64,000 bases of DNA from Tenrec ecaudatus (taxonomy: Eukaryota; Chordata; Mammalia; Afrosoricida; Tenrecidae), in contig NC_134542.1 in the NCBI RefSeq assembly GCF_050624435.1, forward strand, positions 7,808,497-7,872,496, written 5' to 3'. Of this stretch, positions 40,013 through 52,076 are shown one piece after another; the first letter of the stretch is position 1; each line of letters begins with the position of its first letter. The notes beneath the pieces were generated by a model. The model ran no database searches and was not told where the DNA came from. It saw only the letters and a program-made list of their open reading frames with translations. The position numbers were made by a program, and so were the translations under genes.

Positions 40013-40962
40013 CCCTTCGCAAGTATAATATTACACTATACTCTAATTAATCATGGAAATCTAGATGCATAACCAAAAATTTCTATCAGAACTAGAAATC
40101 TGACTAATAATATGCTGAGTTCTTACTCTTATTTTTATTAAAGGGTTTTCAAAAGAATTCATTCCTGAAGATTCATTCAAAACAGCATACAGTCCAGTCC
40201 ATTGGGCTTTAAACCCAGACCCCCAGGGTCTGACCTCTAGATCCCTCACCCACTTTTGAGAGCGTGAGTGCACACAGAACACATGCCACCCCACTTGCCC
40301 TTCAGCTCCAGAAGGGCAGGGCAGTCCAGAAAACGGCTGACTCAAAGTAAAGGCTTAACTTCAAACTTATCTCTACACTTTCATCTTATTATTCCCCAAT
40401 TGCTAAATAATAAACACATATACACATATATTTATGTGTATATATATACATACACTCCAGTATTCTTAAACCAATCTATGAAACTTAAGTTCTTTTCTTA
40501 GAAAAAAACATCTGAAAGAAAAAGAATTTGGACTTAGGCTTTTGTTTCCCAAAGAGCATTAAAATTCCATGAGGTTTATACAAATTTCTGCCAGGAAACA
40601 TAAATACTGAGCGTCTAATGCAGAGCTTTACCTACTTGATTGCAATAAAGATTAAAATAGATCGTTAAACAACATAAACCCAAAGGCACATAAAAATTTC
40701 TTGTCTGTTTCTCAGTCTAATAACAGCTCCTGACACATTCTTTAGGAAAATACAACAACTGTTAGAGGACGAATGACAAATTCTTTAATAAAATAGCTTG
40801 GACATTCAATCTCTTCAAAAGCACAATAAAACCCTAATATTCTTATAGGTTTACTTCAGTGTTGCAGCAGCAGCTCTAAAAGGACAAAGGAACCTTTCTA
40901 AGGAACAAGTGGAATGCAAGCATCCACTGGAATCCAAGTTTCTGCCCATCCATCTCTAACTG

Positions 40963-41013
40963 TACACACACACAGACACACAGACACACAGACACACACA
41001 CACACACACACAC
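40963..41013. repeat. (CA)n/(CAGA)n microsatellite
   Basis: CA units with interspersed GACA units, about 50 bp. Confidence 0.95.
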
Positions 41014-41229
41014 CCTCGAAACTCTGCCTCTTACGTCAGAGCTCACCGCACTCAGAAGTTGCAACAATTATTGCTTTGTATTATCAGTTATCTTTATCAA
41101 TCCCATTTTTGTTTTGGGGGATGGAAACATTACAAACCAGCACTTAGATCTATTTTAACATTGTATGTAGTACCTATTACTATTAACAACACAAAAACCA
41201 TTTTAAGTGTAGGTCACGGCTATGTCTTA

Positions 41230-41950
41230 ATTTGGGGAGAGGAGGGCTTATTAACAACCTTTGCTATACAGATGCCTGGGTTGTGCAAAGTGAGGGCTTG
41301 AAGCACCTGCCGATGAAAAAGCAAAGGCTGCGGCCGTTGGTATGGAGTGCGACGCAATGTAAAGAAAACCAAAATACTCAAACAAACCAAGAAATCACGT
41401 GAAACACGGAGAAAAGATCATTCATTTTGCCTGGATCCACAACCAATGCTCAAGGAAGCAGCAGTCAGGAAATTTAATGATGTATTTGTTGCACTGGGCC
41501 AAACCACCACTCAAAGACTTCTTTGAAGAGTTGAAGACAAGGATGTCATTTTGAGGATCAAGGTGTGCCTGACTCCAAAGCCAGTGTTTTCAATCATTTC
41601 ATACACACGTGCAGGTTGAACAATGCATAAGGAAACCGCAGAGTAACTGATATATTTGCCTCATGGTCCTGGTGAACACTGGAATTACTATGGACTGCCA
41701 AAAGAACAAACACGGCTGTCTTAGGAAAAGCAGAGCTAGAAAGTTTTTTAGAAGCTTCTTTTAAATACTTTGGACATGTTGCCAGAACTGGAGAAGGCCT
41801 TCATGCTTGGTAAAGTTGAAAGTCAAAGACAAGGAGGAAGACCCTCAGGGAGACAGACTCAACAACGGCTCACAACTTACACACTGTCACGCTGGTGCAG
41901 GGCTGTGGCTAAGAGTGGAAACTAACTGGACGGCACCTTACAACAACAGC
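41230..41950 (+). pseudogene. RTE (BovB-like) LINE, 3' part, decayed
   Basis: It shows the same block order as the copy at 26,930-28,140: 'cttattaacaacctttgctatacagatgcc', 'ctggatccacaaccaatgctcaaggaagcagcag', 'gaagacaaggatgtcattttgaggatcaaggtgtgcctgac', 'ctttggacatgttgccagaac' and the tail 'ggacggcaccttacaacaacagc'. Stops in all frames. Confidence 0.85.
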
Positions 41951-41954
41951 AAGA

Positions 41955-42148
41955 CGTCTCACTAGCACAAAGGGTTCAGCAATGGACTACTAACCTTGAG
42001 GCTGGCAATTCAAACAGACTGCCTGCTTGAGAAAGAAAACCGAGGCTCTCTGCTTCCATAAAAAGTCAGTCTCGGAAACCCTAAGGAGCAGTCGTCCCAC
42101 TCTCTTCCAGGGTCCCTGTGAGTCAGAACAGACTCAATGGCAGTAGGG
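41955..42148 (+). mobile_element. AfroSINE, sense
   Basis: It begins about five bases after the RTE tail. It runs from a diverged head ('tctcactagcacaaagggttcagcaatgg') to the tail 'gtccctgtgagtcagaacagactcaatggcag'. Confidence 0.75.
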
Positions 42149-42204
42149 CTTGGGTCTACATTGCTCAGGAGCCCTTGGATGCATGATGGGTACAGAGTTT
42201 GGTG

Positions 42205-42395
42205 ATTCAAACCTAGGAAAAATCCAACTCATAGCAAGCCTACAAGATAGGTTAGAACTGCGCCCCAGGTTTCCAAGACTATGTATCTTTACAGGACCAA
42301 GCGGTCTCAACATTTTCCTGAGGAGCAGCCGGGGGGTTTGAATCACTGATCTTGTGATCAGCAGCCAGTACACAGCCTATTTTACCTTCAGGGTT
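42205..42395 (-). mobile_element. AfroSINE, antisense
   Basis: 'aaatccaactcatagcaagcctacaagataggttagaactgcgcccc' to 'gatcttgtgatcagcagcc' is the antisense order. Confidence 0.75.
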
Positions 42396-42399
42396 CCTT

Positions 42400-42492
42400 T
42401 CTGTAAAGATTACTAACATTGAACTCTGTGGGGCAGTTCTACTCTATCCTAAGATTACAATGAGTTAGAATGGACTGAAGGTAATTTGGTTT
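42400..42492 (+). mobile_element. AfroSINE 3' part, sense
   Basis: 'gtaaagattactaacattg..ggggcagttctactctatcctaagattacaatgagttagaatggactgaagg'. Only body and tail are present. Confidence 0.7.
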
Positions 42493-42589
42493 ACATTGCT
42501 CACAGAAGGAAGGCGTAGTAGCCAGCTTCCATAAAGAGTACAGGCAAGAAAACCCTCCACTCTGTGACAAAAGGCAACACGCTTAGCTT

Positions 42590-42900
42590 TTATTTTACAC
42601 TGCTGGTGGGAATGCAAAATGGTGCAACTCCAAATGAGACAATTTGGCAGTATCTGTGTAAAATTCTATACACATTTATCCTTTGACCCAGCAATCCCAG
42701 TTCTACGAATCTCTCTCTCAGAGATAGTGGCAAAACACACAAGAATTAGGGACAACTTGCTATTTATTACGGGACTCTGTAGTAGTAAAGATGGAAATGA
42801 TCGAAATGTCGACAACAGGGAGCTAATTAAATAAACCATCCAATGGAACACAAGAAGTTATGAGAAGGAATAAAGGTCCTATCTACATATCTCTACAGAG
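42590..42900 (+). mobile_element. L1/HAL1-type LINE fragment, sense
   Basis: 'acactgctggtgggaatgcaaaatggtgc', 'tttgacccagcaatcccagttctacg' and 'ccatccaatggaacac' are classic L1-lineage 3'-region words. Confidence 0.75.
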
Positions 42901-43450
42901 TGATCTCTAAGGTCTAAATAAACCTGCCTGTTTAGCCAGCTGGTAGCCTAATCACTCAGAAAGGAATCATCGCCTATAGTTTTAAAGCACACAGTAATTC
43001 AAATGTTGAGTTGACAGAGGATGGTGCAAACTTGGGCAGCACAGGTCACTATGAGTACAGCCCTGAAAAATATGTCCTAACACAACAGTGCAAACAAACC
43101 ACGGCCACATTTAATCATCATTACGTTGATGAGATGGCTGGTGCTGCATTCCTCGCAGTACTCAATGGAGGAGGAATCATTCTTGAGACGTGGTTCCCAG
43201 CTGAGTGTGCCGTCGGCACCACTCAAGGGCTCTCGAGGAAGCAGAGGCCCACACATGGTCACTACCCTTAGAGACACAACCAGGAAGCTATCCTGTGGGT
43301 AGTTCAGTAGAAAAAAAGGAGGGAGGAGAGAAATCACGTGCTCTGGCGTAAGCAGGAACTCACAAGAACTTACAAAACGTAGAATTTATACGGTAAAATC
43401 ATTCAAAACTTCAATAAGTCCATTAGGCTTTTTTTCAGCTACTTCAGATA

Positions 43451-43622
43451 ACTTTCTAAATCTTAAAACTCTTTTGCATAAAAATTACTGTGCAAGGTTT
43501 CCTCTTTGACAACACAACACAGCAAAATTTCTAAATCTTAAAACTTTCTAAATCTTAAAACTCTTTTGCATAAAAATTACTTTGCAAGGTTTCTTCTTTG
43601 ACAACACAACACAGCAAAATTT
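43451..43622. repeat. Two-copy tandem duplication, 92-bp period
   Basis: The block TTTCTAAATCTTAAAACTC..TTTGCATAAAAATTACT..GCAAGGTTT to ACACAACACAGCAAAATTTC occurs at about 43,453-43,530 and again 92 bases later. The copies differ at only a few positions, and a partial third copy of 'tttctaaatcttaaaac' lies between them. Confidence 0.9.
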
Positions 43623-46095
43623 CAGTTGGTTTGGATGTAAGTTGAATACTTCATTATTGACTCTTATTATCAGCAATATTTTAAAACCTGATCTTTGACT
43701 ATCTGTGAGTGAATCTCTGGGTATGAAAACATCATTAAATTAGGTACTGTAACACTTATGTAGGTCATAGGTAAGATGCACCAACTGGCACCCCACTCCC
43801 CGCACCAAAACCAACCAGCCAACCAAACCACGGTCATCGTAACTCAAACATGTGTTAAAAGCAGGGAACCACCAGCAGTTTGTTACAATCTACCTGGACA
43901 AGCATTTATAACAAAGTATATAAATGACTAATCTCTGCTTGGTAATAATAAAAATTCATCTCGATATCTTTATGAACAAATTTAGAAAAATAAATGTCAA
44001 GAAATGGACTAAAGGAAAAATCAAAACAGTAGATTTTGCTTTGTTGAGGGGTGAATGGGGGTAATGGTAGGAAGCAAGGAAATCAGTACTTTGGGAATCA
44101 TTATGTTTGTACTGAATGTGCCACCTATAACTCAGCTAATCTGTTAGATTGAACTTAAAAGTATATTTAAACAGACAATTACAAATTAGCTAGCTACATT
44201 TATTTTCACCAATGAAGCTATATGTGAGGATTCTAGCAACTCTGTAATTGTAATTTTAGCAATTTTTAATTTTTTATTGCTAGTTTATAAAGTTTCTAAT
44301 TAAAAAAAGAATGCTATTACTAATTAAATAAGGGATAAGGTTTAAAACATTTAATATTAATCATAATATACGAGAGATGCATAAAATACTCACTTTCAGG
44401 GAAGGAACTAAAGAAAGAAGGAGAGTTCATTTCCTAAGCCCATTTGCCCACGGAACCTCAGCCCCTAAAGGACTGCTCATGTGCAGCTGTTCCCTATTCC
44501 CTTTGAACATTTGCTGAACGTATACATGACGAGGAAAGAATAAAAGCCACGCTCCCAGAGTCTGACCTACACCTTAATTAATTAAAACAGTCTAATTTAA
44601 ATCTTAGTAACTTAGCTCTCCTTTTCTCTTCCTAGACTTCAAAAACACAAACAACAGTCCAGTTTTAGACAAGTTTCTCTGATTTACAACTTGAAAGTTA
44701 ATTTCCTAACTTGGTATATTTTCCAGCACATTAGTTTGTTTTAGGTGTTGCTAAGAGAGGAGCAATCTCAAAAGGTGAGTAAGAAGTAGATCAATAAACT
44801 GTAAACTAAGAAACCACTACTTCACATACTAAGGAACAAGACTCAAATATCAGATTGCATTTCTACACCAACAGAAATCTCTAACATTTGAAAAAAATTT
44901 TCCCAAAGATTCCATGTGTACCATTTTGAATTTTATTCAAAGAATGACTGTATTTTCAATGTCTTTTGTCTATTCCGTATCAGCAAATCAAGAAGTCTTC
45001 AAATGTGAGTGGGCTGCCACCAACTTGTTGTGGTTTGTTGAAGACTTTATTGCTTCTTCATTGATTTTTATGGTTACATGTGTACTTGGTTTCTCATAAA
45101 GCTGAATTAACCTAACAGTTAAAGAAGTGTTTGAATGAATCCAGTGATCACCAGCTTGGCAGGCTCAGCATCCCCACCTGGCAGGGATCTGGTCCCTTAG
45201 GATCATCAAGTGTAATACAGGACACACTGTCATTTACCAACAAAACTTGTTTTCTTGTTCTTGACAAAGAGTTGCTTTCCTCTCTTCTAGATTCTTCTGC
45301 CCTTCCACAGGGCTGACAGAGAACACTTACCTCGGTGCCAAGGGAACCACAGCATGACATAAATACACCTCTACAATATCAGTAATGCCACCTTATTCAG
45401 TCTTACCTCTCTGCTCAAACGGCTCCCTTCTGTGCTTTGTGATTAAGTGACTCCCCCAAAGTCAACTTAGTTTCGTTCTCCAAGACTACCACGATATGAC
45501 CCTTTTAAACTCCAAAGCCCAGTCCAGTTGAATGGGCTTCACAATGGAATCTGCTTTTTGTCCTAACCTGCATTTGGTTCCTAGTCTTCCCTTGACTCGT
45601 CCCTAGTCTCCAACTTCCTTTTGGAGGGTGAGGCCCAGCCAATACTCTCTCCCTACCTTCTTCATACAGAGCTACGAGAGGTAGAAACTAACCCTCAGAG
45701 AAATGGAGTGAGGCTTTTATCCTTGAGTAGGTTGCTTGTCCCATTTCATCAACCAGAGGCTCATAGCCACTGGCTAGATATTGAGTTTTAAGTCCTTTCT
45801 CAAGTTGATAAAAATGCATGGGGGAAGAATATTAAGAAGACGAGGTTAACTGAGGGGAGACCCAGAGGGAATCTATATATTAAGGGATGTTATAGGGTTC
45901 GGAAAGATTCTATAAGACAAAGAACCAGAAAGGGCAGCTCTAAACCCAGGTGTAGACAAAGTTTTAAGGATAAATGCTGAGTCAATGTTGGACATTCCCC
46001 CAAATCAAGAAGAGTGTGAATCACTGATTTTCCAAGAGTTTTTTTTTTTAGTAGAATACTGGGAACAAAATCCTGATTATAAGGATGACAAACTG

Positions 46096-47053
46096 GTAAA
46101 CAAGTGGTCATCTAGCTCAGAAGCAACAAAGCCCACATGGAAGATCATATAAGCCTGTGTGATCACGAGGTGCCGAAGGGATCAGTTATCAGGCATCAAA
46201 GAACAAAAAATCATATCATTGGGTGCACACCTCCATGATACGATCGCTGAGGACAAACGGATACATAAGCAAATGTGGCGAAGAAAGCTGATGGTGTCTG
46301 GCTATCAAAAGGTATAGCATCTGGGGTCATAAAGGATTGAAGGTAAACAGGGGCCATCTAGCTCAGAAGCAACAAAGCCCACATGGAAGAAGCACACCAG
46401 CCTCTGCGATCAAGAGGTGTCGAAGGGATCAGGTAGTGAATGAAGGGGAGAGCGCAGAGTGGAGACCCAAAGCCCATTTGTCGGCCACTGGAGATCCCCT
46501 TGCAGAGGGGTCTAGGGGAGGAGACAAGTTAGTCAAGGTTGAATGTAGCGCCAATGAAAAACACAACTTTACTCTAGTTCCTAAATGCTTCCCGCCTCCC
46601 CCCCCCCCCACTATCATTATCCGAATTCTACCTTATAAATCGAGCTAGAAAACACAGGGAATCCAGGGCGGATGATCCCTTCAGAACCAGTGGTGGGAGT
46701 TGTGATACTAGGAGGGAATAGGTAGGGTGGGATGGAAAGTGGGAACCGATTATAAGGATCTACATGTAACCTCCTCCCTGGTGGACAGACAACAGAAAAG
46801 TGGGTGAAGGGAGACGTCGGACAGGGCAAGATATGATAAAATAATAATTTGTAAATTATCAAGGGTTCATGAAGGAGGGGGGAGTGGGGAGGAGGGAGAA
46901 AAAAAGAGGACCTGATGCCAGGGGCTTAAGTAGAGAGCACATGTTTTGAGAATGATGAGGGCAATGAATGTACAGATGTGCTTTACACAATTGATGTACG
47001 TATGCTTGTGATAAGAGTTGCATGAGCCCCTAATAAAATGATTTTTAAAAAAG
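46096..47053 (+). mobile_element. Polyadenylated retroposon with internal duplication
   Basis: An exact 13-bp repeat GGATGACAAACTG at 46,083-46,095 and 47,054-47,066 proves the borders of this 958-bp insert. Inside, the module 'catctagctcagaagcaacaaagcccacatgg' to 'ggcatcaaagaacaaaaaatcatatcatt' stands at 46,104-46,220; its first part recurs at about 46,357-46,440, after a block ('cgatcgctgaggac..') that should precede it. The 3' half is collinear with the full-length copy and ends in 'gagcccctaataaaatgattt' plus A-tail. Confidence 0.85.
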
Positions 47054-47254
47054 GGATGACAAACTGTGTGTGGTAAGAAAAGATAGGTAATTACTTAAAG
47101 AAGTCTGGTGGAGGGTGGAAAAAGATCACGGTCACTTGAAGACTAAGGAAAGGCTTTGTCTTGAGTGAGAAACCTGAGCGTGCTGAGAAAGACGTTCTAG
47201 TGGAGGGACTGCAAACACAAGGCACGGATTCCATGTGTGTCGAGGAAACGAGGG

Positions 47255-47925
47255 AGGCGCTCTCAGCCATCCAAACAGATGAGTTTGAAACACAGTTCCA
47301 GGAATGGAATCGCAGGTTTGACAAATGTATTCAGTATAAGGGAGAGGACTTTGAAGGTGATTAAGGTTGTTTTGAAAAATATTTAAATACAGAATTTTGA
47401 AAACAAACCTTTTTGGAGGTACCCTCTTCATATTAATTGAGTATGAGGAAGATAAACATTTTCAGCTTTCGTGTACACAATCTTATGAGATGCAAACAAG
47501 TTATTGATAATCAAATTATAATTTGTTAGATTTAAAACTAGGTTATTTCAATAGGCTCCCCCTGGTAGCTCAAATATTTCTCAACTTTTCATTCTCTGGC
47601 TAGCTCAGTGGAAGTGTTAAAATCGGAAGAATAGCTGATCGGCGGAAACAAAAAGAATATGAATGGAGTGAGCTCAGGGGAGTAATGTGCGTGGGGCAAG
47701 AGACATGCTGTTTTGCCAAAAACTGGCGCACTGAGATGGCTGCATGAGCCAGGTGCATTGTGGTGGTGGCAAAACCGTTCCATCTCCCACAAATCAGGCC
47801 TTTTCTTGTCGCACACTGTGACGATGTTTTCAGATTAACAGTCTGACCTGGTGAAATGAACCCCACATGCACTATCCTCCTCACATCGCATCCAGATTTT
47901 GGGAGGTACCCCTCGTATTTTGCAA
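47255..47925. pseudogene. Mariner remnant in two opposed pieces
   Basis: On the plus strand, 47,262-47,364 encodes the transposase C-terminus (AIQTDEFETQFQEW..GEDFEGD, then stop), followed by a terminal-repeat-like GGAGGTACCCTC at about 47,417. On the minus strand, 47,590-47,884 encodes the middle (PGQTVN.., then HAAISVRQFLAKQH and a PELTPF-like block), with another end, GGAGGTACCCCTC, at about 47,908. It is related to the copy at 12,894-13,590. Frameshifted and lacking the N-terminal two fifths. Either two copies met or one copy had its 3' part inverted. Confidence 0.7.
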
Positions 47926-48065
47926 ATAAATCAGTATGTAATGGACAAAATCTGCATAATTTTTAATTTCTTACTGAATGACTAGTATCTGATAGACATC
48001 ATAATTGAGAGGTAAACAATATCCCCAGTTGACATTTCAGCTAGCTTACCAGATTTGTAAGCTTA

Positions 48066-48262
48066 CCAGTGGCCAATGGGCCTATTCTGACTCATGTTGA
48101 CCCACTGTCGGAGTACCTACAGATAAGTAGGATCTTCCACGGCTGATATTCCAGAAGTTAAGTCAATCAATCTTTCTTCCAGGGTGGCGCTGGGTGGACT
48201 CAAACCTCCTACATTTGGGATTTTAGCTGAGCGCACGAACAGTTCACACCACTCGGAAATTC
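48066..48262 (-). mobile_element. AfroSINE, antisense, strongly diverged
   Basis: 'ccaatgggcctattctgactcatgttgaccc' to 'gagcgcacgaacagttcacaccactcgg' is the antisense order of tail to head. Confidence 0.6.
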
Positions 48263-49539
48263 CGCAAAAAAGGCTAGATTGTCAAAAACCAGAATCTATT
48301 CAATAAACCTAAAAGGCACCTCAGATCAAATAAAGCCTATACGACTAATTAGGTAATTGATGGGAAGTTTCGGGAAATGAAGTATTTTACACAACTAGAA
48401 GCTCCTGGGCATGACAGCCTGCCCTGTGCCCCACAAAGAACCAAAGGTTCACACATGTCTTTCAAACAAAGACCCCGCACTTCACATTTTCCTGTCATCT
48501 AAAACGTAGATGAATACAGCATGAGCAAGCTTTCAATGAATACAGTGTGGAAGGATTACAGCTACAGCCTCTATTACAGGAAAACCCAGGCTGCTATACT
48601 TTTTAATTCCTGCCTTTTTGTTTTCAGCGGACATTGTTATTAACAAAATGCTTGTCTACTTTTTAGTTTACAGTAGACAGTCAAACATGCTTGCTAACAT
48701 TGTCCCCAAAGTTAATGTATCACTGGATAGCCTTTTCTACTACTTAGATTACCACCATGGATAAATGTTATTTTCATGACAGTTGGGGGAAGAAGGCGAG
48801 ACTGTGCATTTGTGTGTTGAAAGACACGGAGTAGGGATGTCAGACTGTCTTTGACATGACCTGCATAAGGTTTAGATATTTGCCAACTCAGAGACTCACC
48901 TACCACCCATTCATGCACTCATTCCCATTCACTATTTTGCGTTCCTTCCAATTCTTGGCTCTGTTTCCAGTACCTTGTGGCTGCCAAATAAATGGTTGTT
49001 GCTCCTGCTAGTTATGCTTCCTTAGCCATTAAACCAATTAAAAGGAAAAAAAATCCAAGAATTAAAAGAAAATAAATCCAATACTTTTTTAAGAATTAAT
49101 TTTACTAATTCTTTAAATAAAAAAAGTGATTGAATATAGGCAAAAAGGTTAGAATTAATAAGCCATTAAAATAAGATTGGTATTTTTATAATCCATTTTA
49201 GGAAATGATAGAAAACCACAAACCAAAGATGACTTATTTCACACAAGTCTTTTCACTGAAATTTAAATCAATCATTATTTGTTTTACAGACCCCTTCCTG
49301 CCTGCAAAGCACAAAACTCAAGTTGTGATCAAAACAAAGACCTATTTGTTAATATCTCCATATTCCAGAATAGAAATTCTGGCATATTGAAATAGACTTA
49401 ATAGTTCTGAATAACTATGTCATTTTTCAATCAAGAATCCTTAGTAAATGCAATGGATTGTATTGTTCGTAAGTCATGATTTTTAAGGGGGAAAAAAAGG
49501 GCAGCAAATTCTGCCTAAAATCTTAGGTATAAAACAAAC

Positions 49540-50550
49540 AAAAAGTTCAGCTGTTCAGTAGAATAGAACCAAAGATTCAATAGAGAACCCACAGATTGGG
49601 GAAAAAAATCAGTAATAATACATCACATAAAGGGCTAATCTCCAACTATAGGACTATAACATCTTAACATGAAAAATACAAATAACCCAATAAAAAATGG
49701 GCACCAGACATGAATAATTTACCAAAAACAACATCTAGGTGGCCAAACAACCATATATAGAAATGTTTTCTTTCATTAACAATAAGAGAAACACAAATTA
49801 AAATAATGAGCCATCATCTCACACTAACACTTTTGACAAAATTTAATAAAACAGACAATAATAAATGCTGAAGAGGATGTTGAGAGATAGGAACCCTCGT
49901 ACATTGCTAATGGGACGGTAGAATTGCAAAGCCCTTATGGAAAGCAGTATGGCACTTCCTCAAAAAAAAAAAAAGCAATTATAAGTACCTTTTGATTTAA
50001 TAATCTCTCTACTGAGCTTATATCCTAAAGAAATCAAGGGCACAACATAAACAGATATACACACTCCTACATTTATTGCAGTCGTATCCGTAACAGCAAA
50101 AACATGACACAACCCAAACCTTCAACTACAGAGGAATGCATAAATAAGCTTTGGTACATTCCTACCATGGAGTATTATGCACCAATAAAAAATGACAACT
50201 CTGTTAAACACTGCAAGACACGGACAAAGCTAGAGAACACTATGCTTAGCAAATTCAGTCAATCTTACAGGATAAATATTTAACATTATTGTTATAAGGA
50301 AAAACAAAGAAAAAGGAACATGGTTTATACACCAACAGACAAGACTTTGATAACTATCAGGGGCCGGGGCAGAGGTGAGAACAGGGAGATTAGGGATAGG
50401 TCATGGAGGAGGGAGGGAGGGAGGGAGGAAGAAGTGAGGGAGAAATAGAACCACATCTATGGAGGGTTTAACCAGGCTATTGTTGATTTCATTTCTTGAA
50501 CAGGCTATGTAAACATATAGTATGTTTCTTTAAAACAAAACAAAACAAAT
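49540..50550 (+). mobile_element. L1 LINE, 3' end of ORF2 and 3' UTR, sense
   Basis: 'gggctaatctccaactataggactataac', 'aacccaataaaaaatgggcaccagac', 'gctaatgggacggtagaattgcaaagcccttatggaaagcagtatggc', 'ccaaaccttcaactacagaggaatg' and 'cctaccatggagtattatgcaccaataaaaaatgac' are the standard L1 ORF2 C-terminal sequence. A GGGA-rich 3' UTR (50,407-50,430) follows, and an AAAACAAAACAAAACAAA tail is near 50,535. It is relatively well preserved but 5'-truncated. Confidence 0.9.
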
Positions 50551-50948
50551 CTCATCTCTCCAACCTAAATAGTGGTCTGAGTGGCTGAAAAAAAAAAGAG
50601 GAGGAAAAGTAAAATTGAAATGGACTTGAGTCTTCAGTGACAAAGGAGTTCATCTCAAAAACAAGCAAGCACTGTAAGCCTCCAGCGGGCCTGGGTCTGG
50701 AGTGACCGTGTGCATTCCTACAGAGCTTGCAAGAACCGAGTTGAAACGGTCTGAGGCCTGGCTCTGCACCATCTCCAGAGCGAGGTTATAGACATTTCAC
50801 ACAAATGAGGGAAACACACACACGTGCATGCGCGCAGGCAGACAAAACCCCAAATATTTTCCAATAACTTTCGATGCAAGTTAAAGGTTATATATTTGAA
50901 ACAAATGCCATCAAGATATAGAATTAAGTAAAAAAAAAATCTGATATG

Positions 50949-51271
50949 TTGGAAAGGGGGAACCAATTACAAGTATCTACATGCGACCTCCTCCCTGGGA
51001 GACGGACAACAGAAAAGTGGGTGAAGGGAGACGTCGGACAGGGTAAGATATGACAAAATAATAATTTATAAATTATCTAGGGTTCATGAGGGAGGGGGCA
51101 GCAGGGAGGGAGGGACAAAATGAGGAGCTGATGCCAGGGGTTTAGGTGGAGAAGCGGATGTTTTGAGAAATGATGAGGGCAATGAATATACAAATGTGCT
51201 TTACTCAATTGATGTATGTATGGATTGTGATGAGTTGTATGAGCCCCTAATAAAATGATTAAAAAAGAGTT
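50949..51271 (+). mobile_element. 5'-truncated polyadenylated retroposon
   Basis: It begins 'ttggaaagggggaaccaattacaagtatctacatg' and ends 'gagcccctaataaaatgattaaaaaag'. A 15-bp flanking repeat with one mismatch supports it: AAAAAATCTGATATG (50,934-50,948) and AAAAAATCTGACATG (51,272-51,286). Confidence 0.85.
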
Positions 51272-51899
51272 AAAAAATCTGACATGATACAATAATTCTT
51301 TAAGAAGGAACACTTGAGACTTTAGTCTTAATATTAAGATAGTCTTATAGTTGAGAGAGAACTTAGTTCAGCTGCTAAGATTTGTACTCAATGTTCTGAA
51401 TTAAGGCAGAAACATACAGTTTTTACATACATAATATATTCCTTAAAAGTGAATTTTTTGGCAAAAACGACAACTAAAGAACTCCCAAATTCGGAGGTCA
51501 TCTGTTAAAAGAATGAAGAAGTTCATGCTAAAATGCACACACACACATACAGTATTCAGACCTTTCTGTGTTCTTCTTCTAAATAAGGATGTAAACTGAG
51601 CAAATTAATTGTGTTCCACAGCAAAGGTAAAAGAACTAGAGGAGACTCTTTTTCATTGCTACAGATCAGAACTGTTGTAGAAATCACTAGAAAGGTCAAT
51701 AGGGTAGAATCAAGCTCTAGAATATTTCTTATATTTTTCTCAAATGACAAAATAGCTCAGAATTAATCCCAAACATAAACCAGCTAAAAAGACAGGCTTT
51801 ATTATAGCCCCCTATCTATCAAAGAGAGCGCGTAAGATTGTAACTTCAAGAGTCATAGAGTTTTACAAACTGAGCGCATCAGAGAGGAAATGAAATAAG

Positions 51900-52076
51900 C
51901 CCTTGGCAAGCGTACAGCTATAGAACACATTTGTTTCACTGCTTTCAAGCCCTGCCCTGGAAGCTCAGAGTAAAGTCAATGGGAGGAGGACTCGGTCACA
52001 GCAGCAAGAGGTCTACAGGACAGATAGGACGACACGCTTGGGGAAATAACAGACTAATAATAAGAGGTAAGCATTT
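51900..52076 (+). other. HTR2B: Candidate HTR2B non-coding first exon
   Basis: A good donor, AAGAG|GTAAGC, lies at 52,076/52,077, about 0.94 kb upstream of a strong acceptor (53,011-53,012). Human HTR2B has a non-coding exon 1 spliced to the exon with the start codon, so this is a plausible first exon. Its 5' border is unknown, and I see no TATA box or CpG island. This rests on position and donor quality only. Confidence 0.3.
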
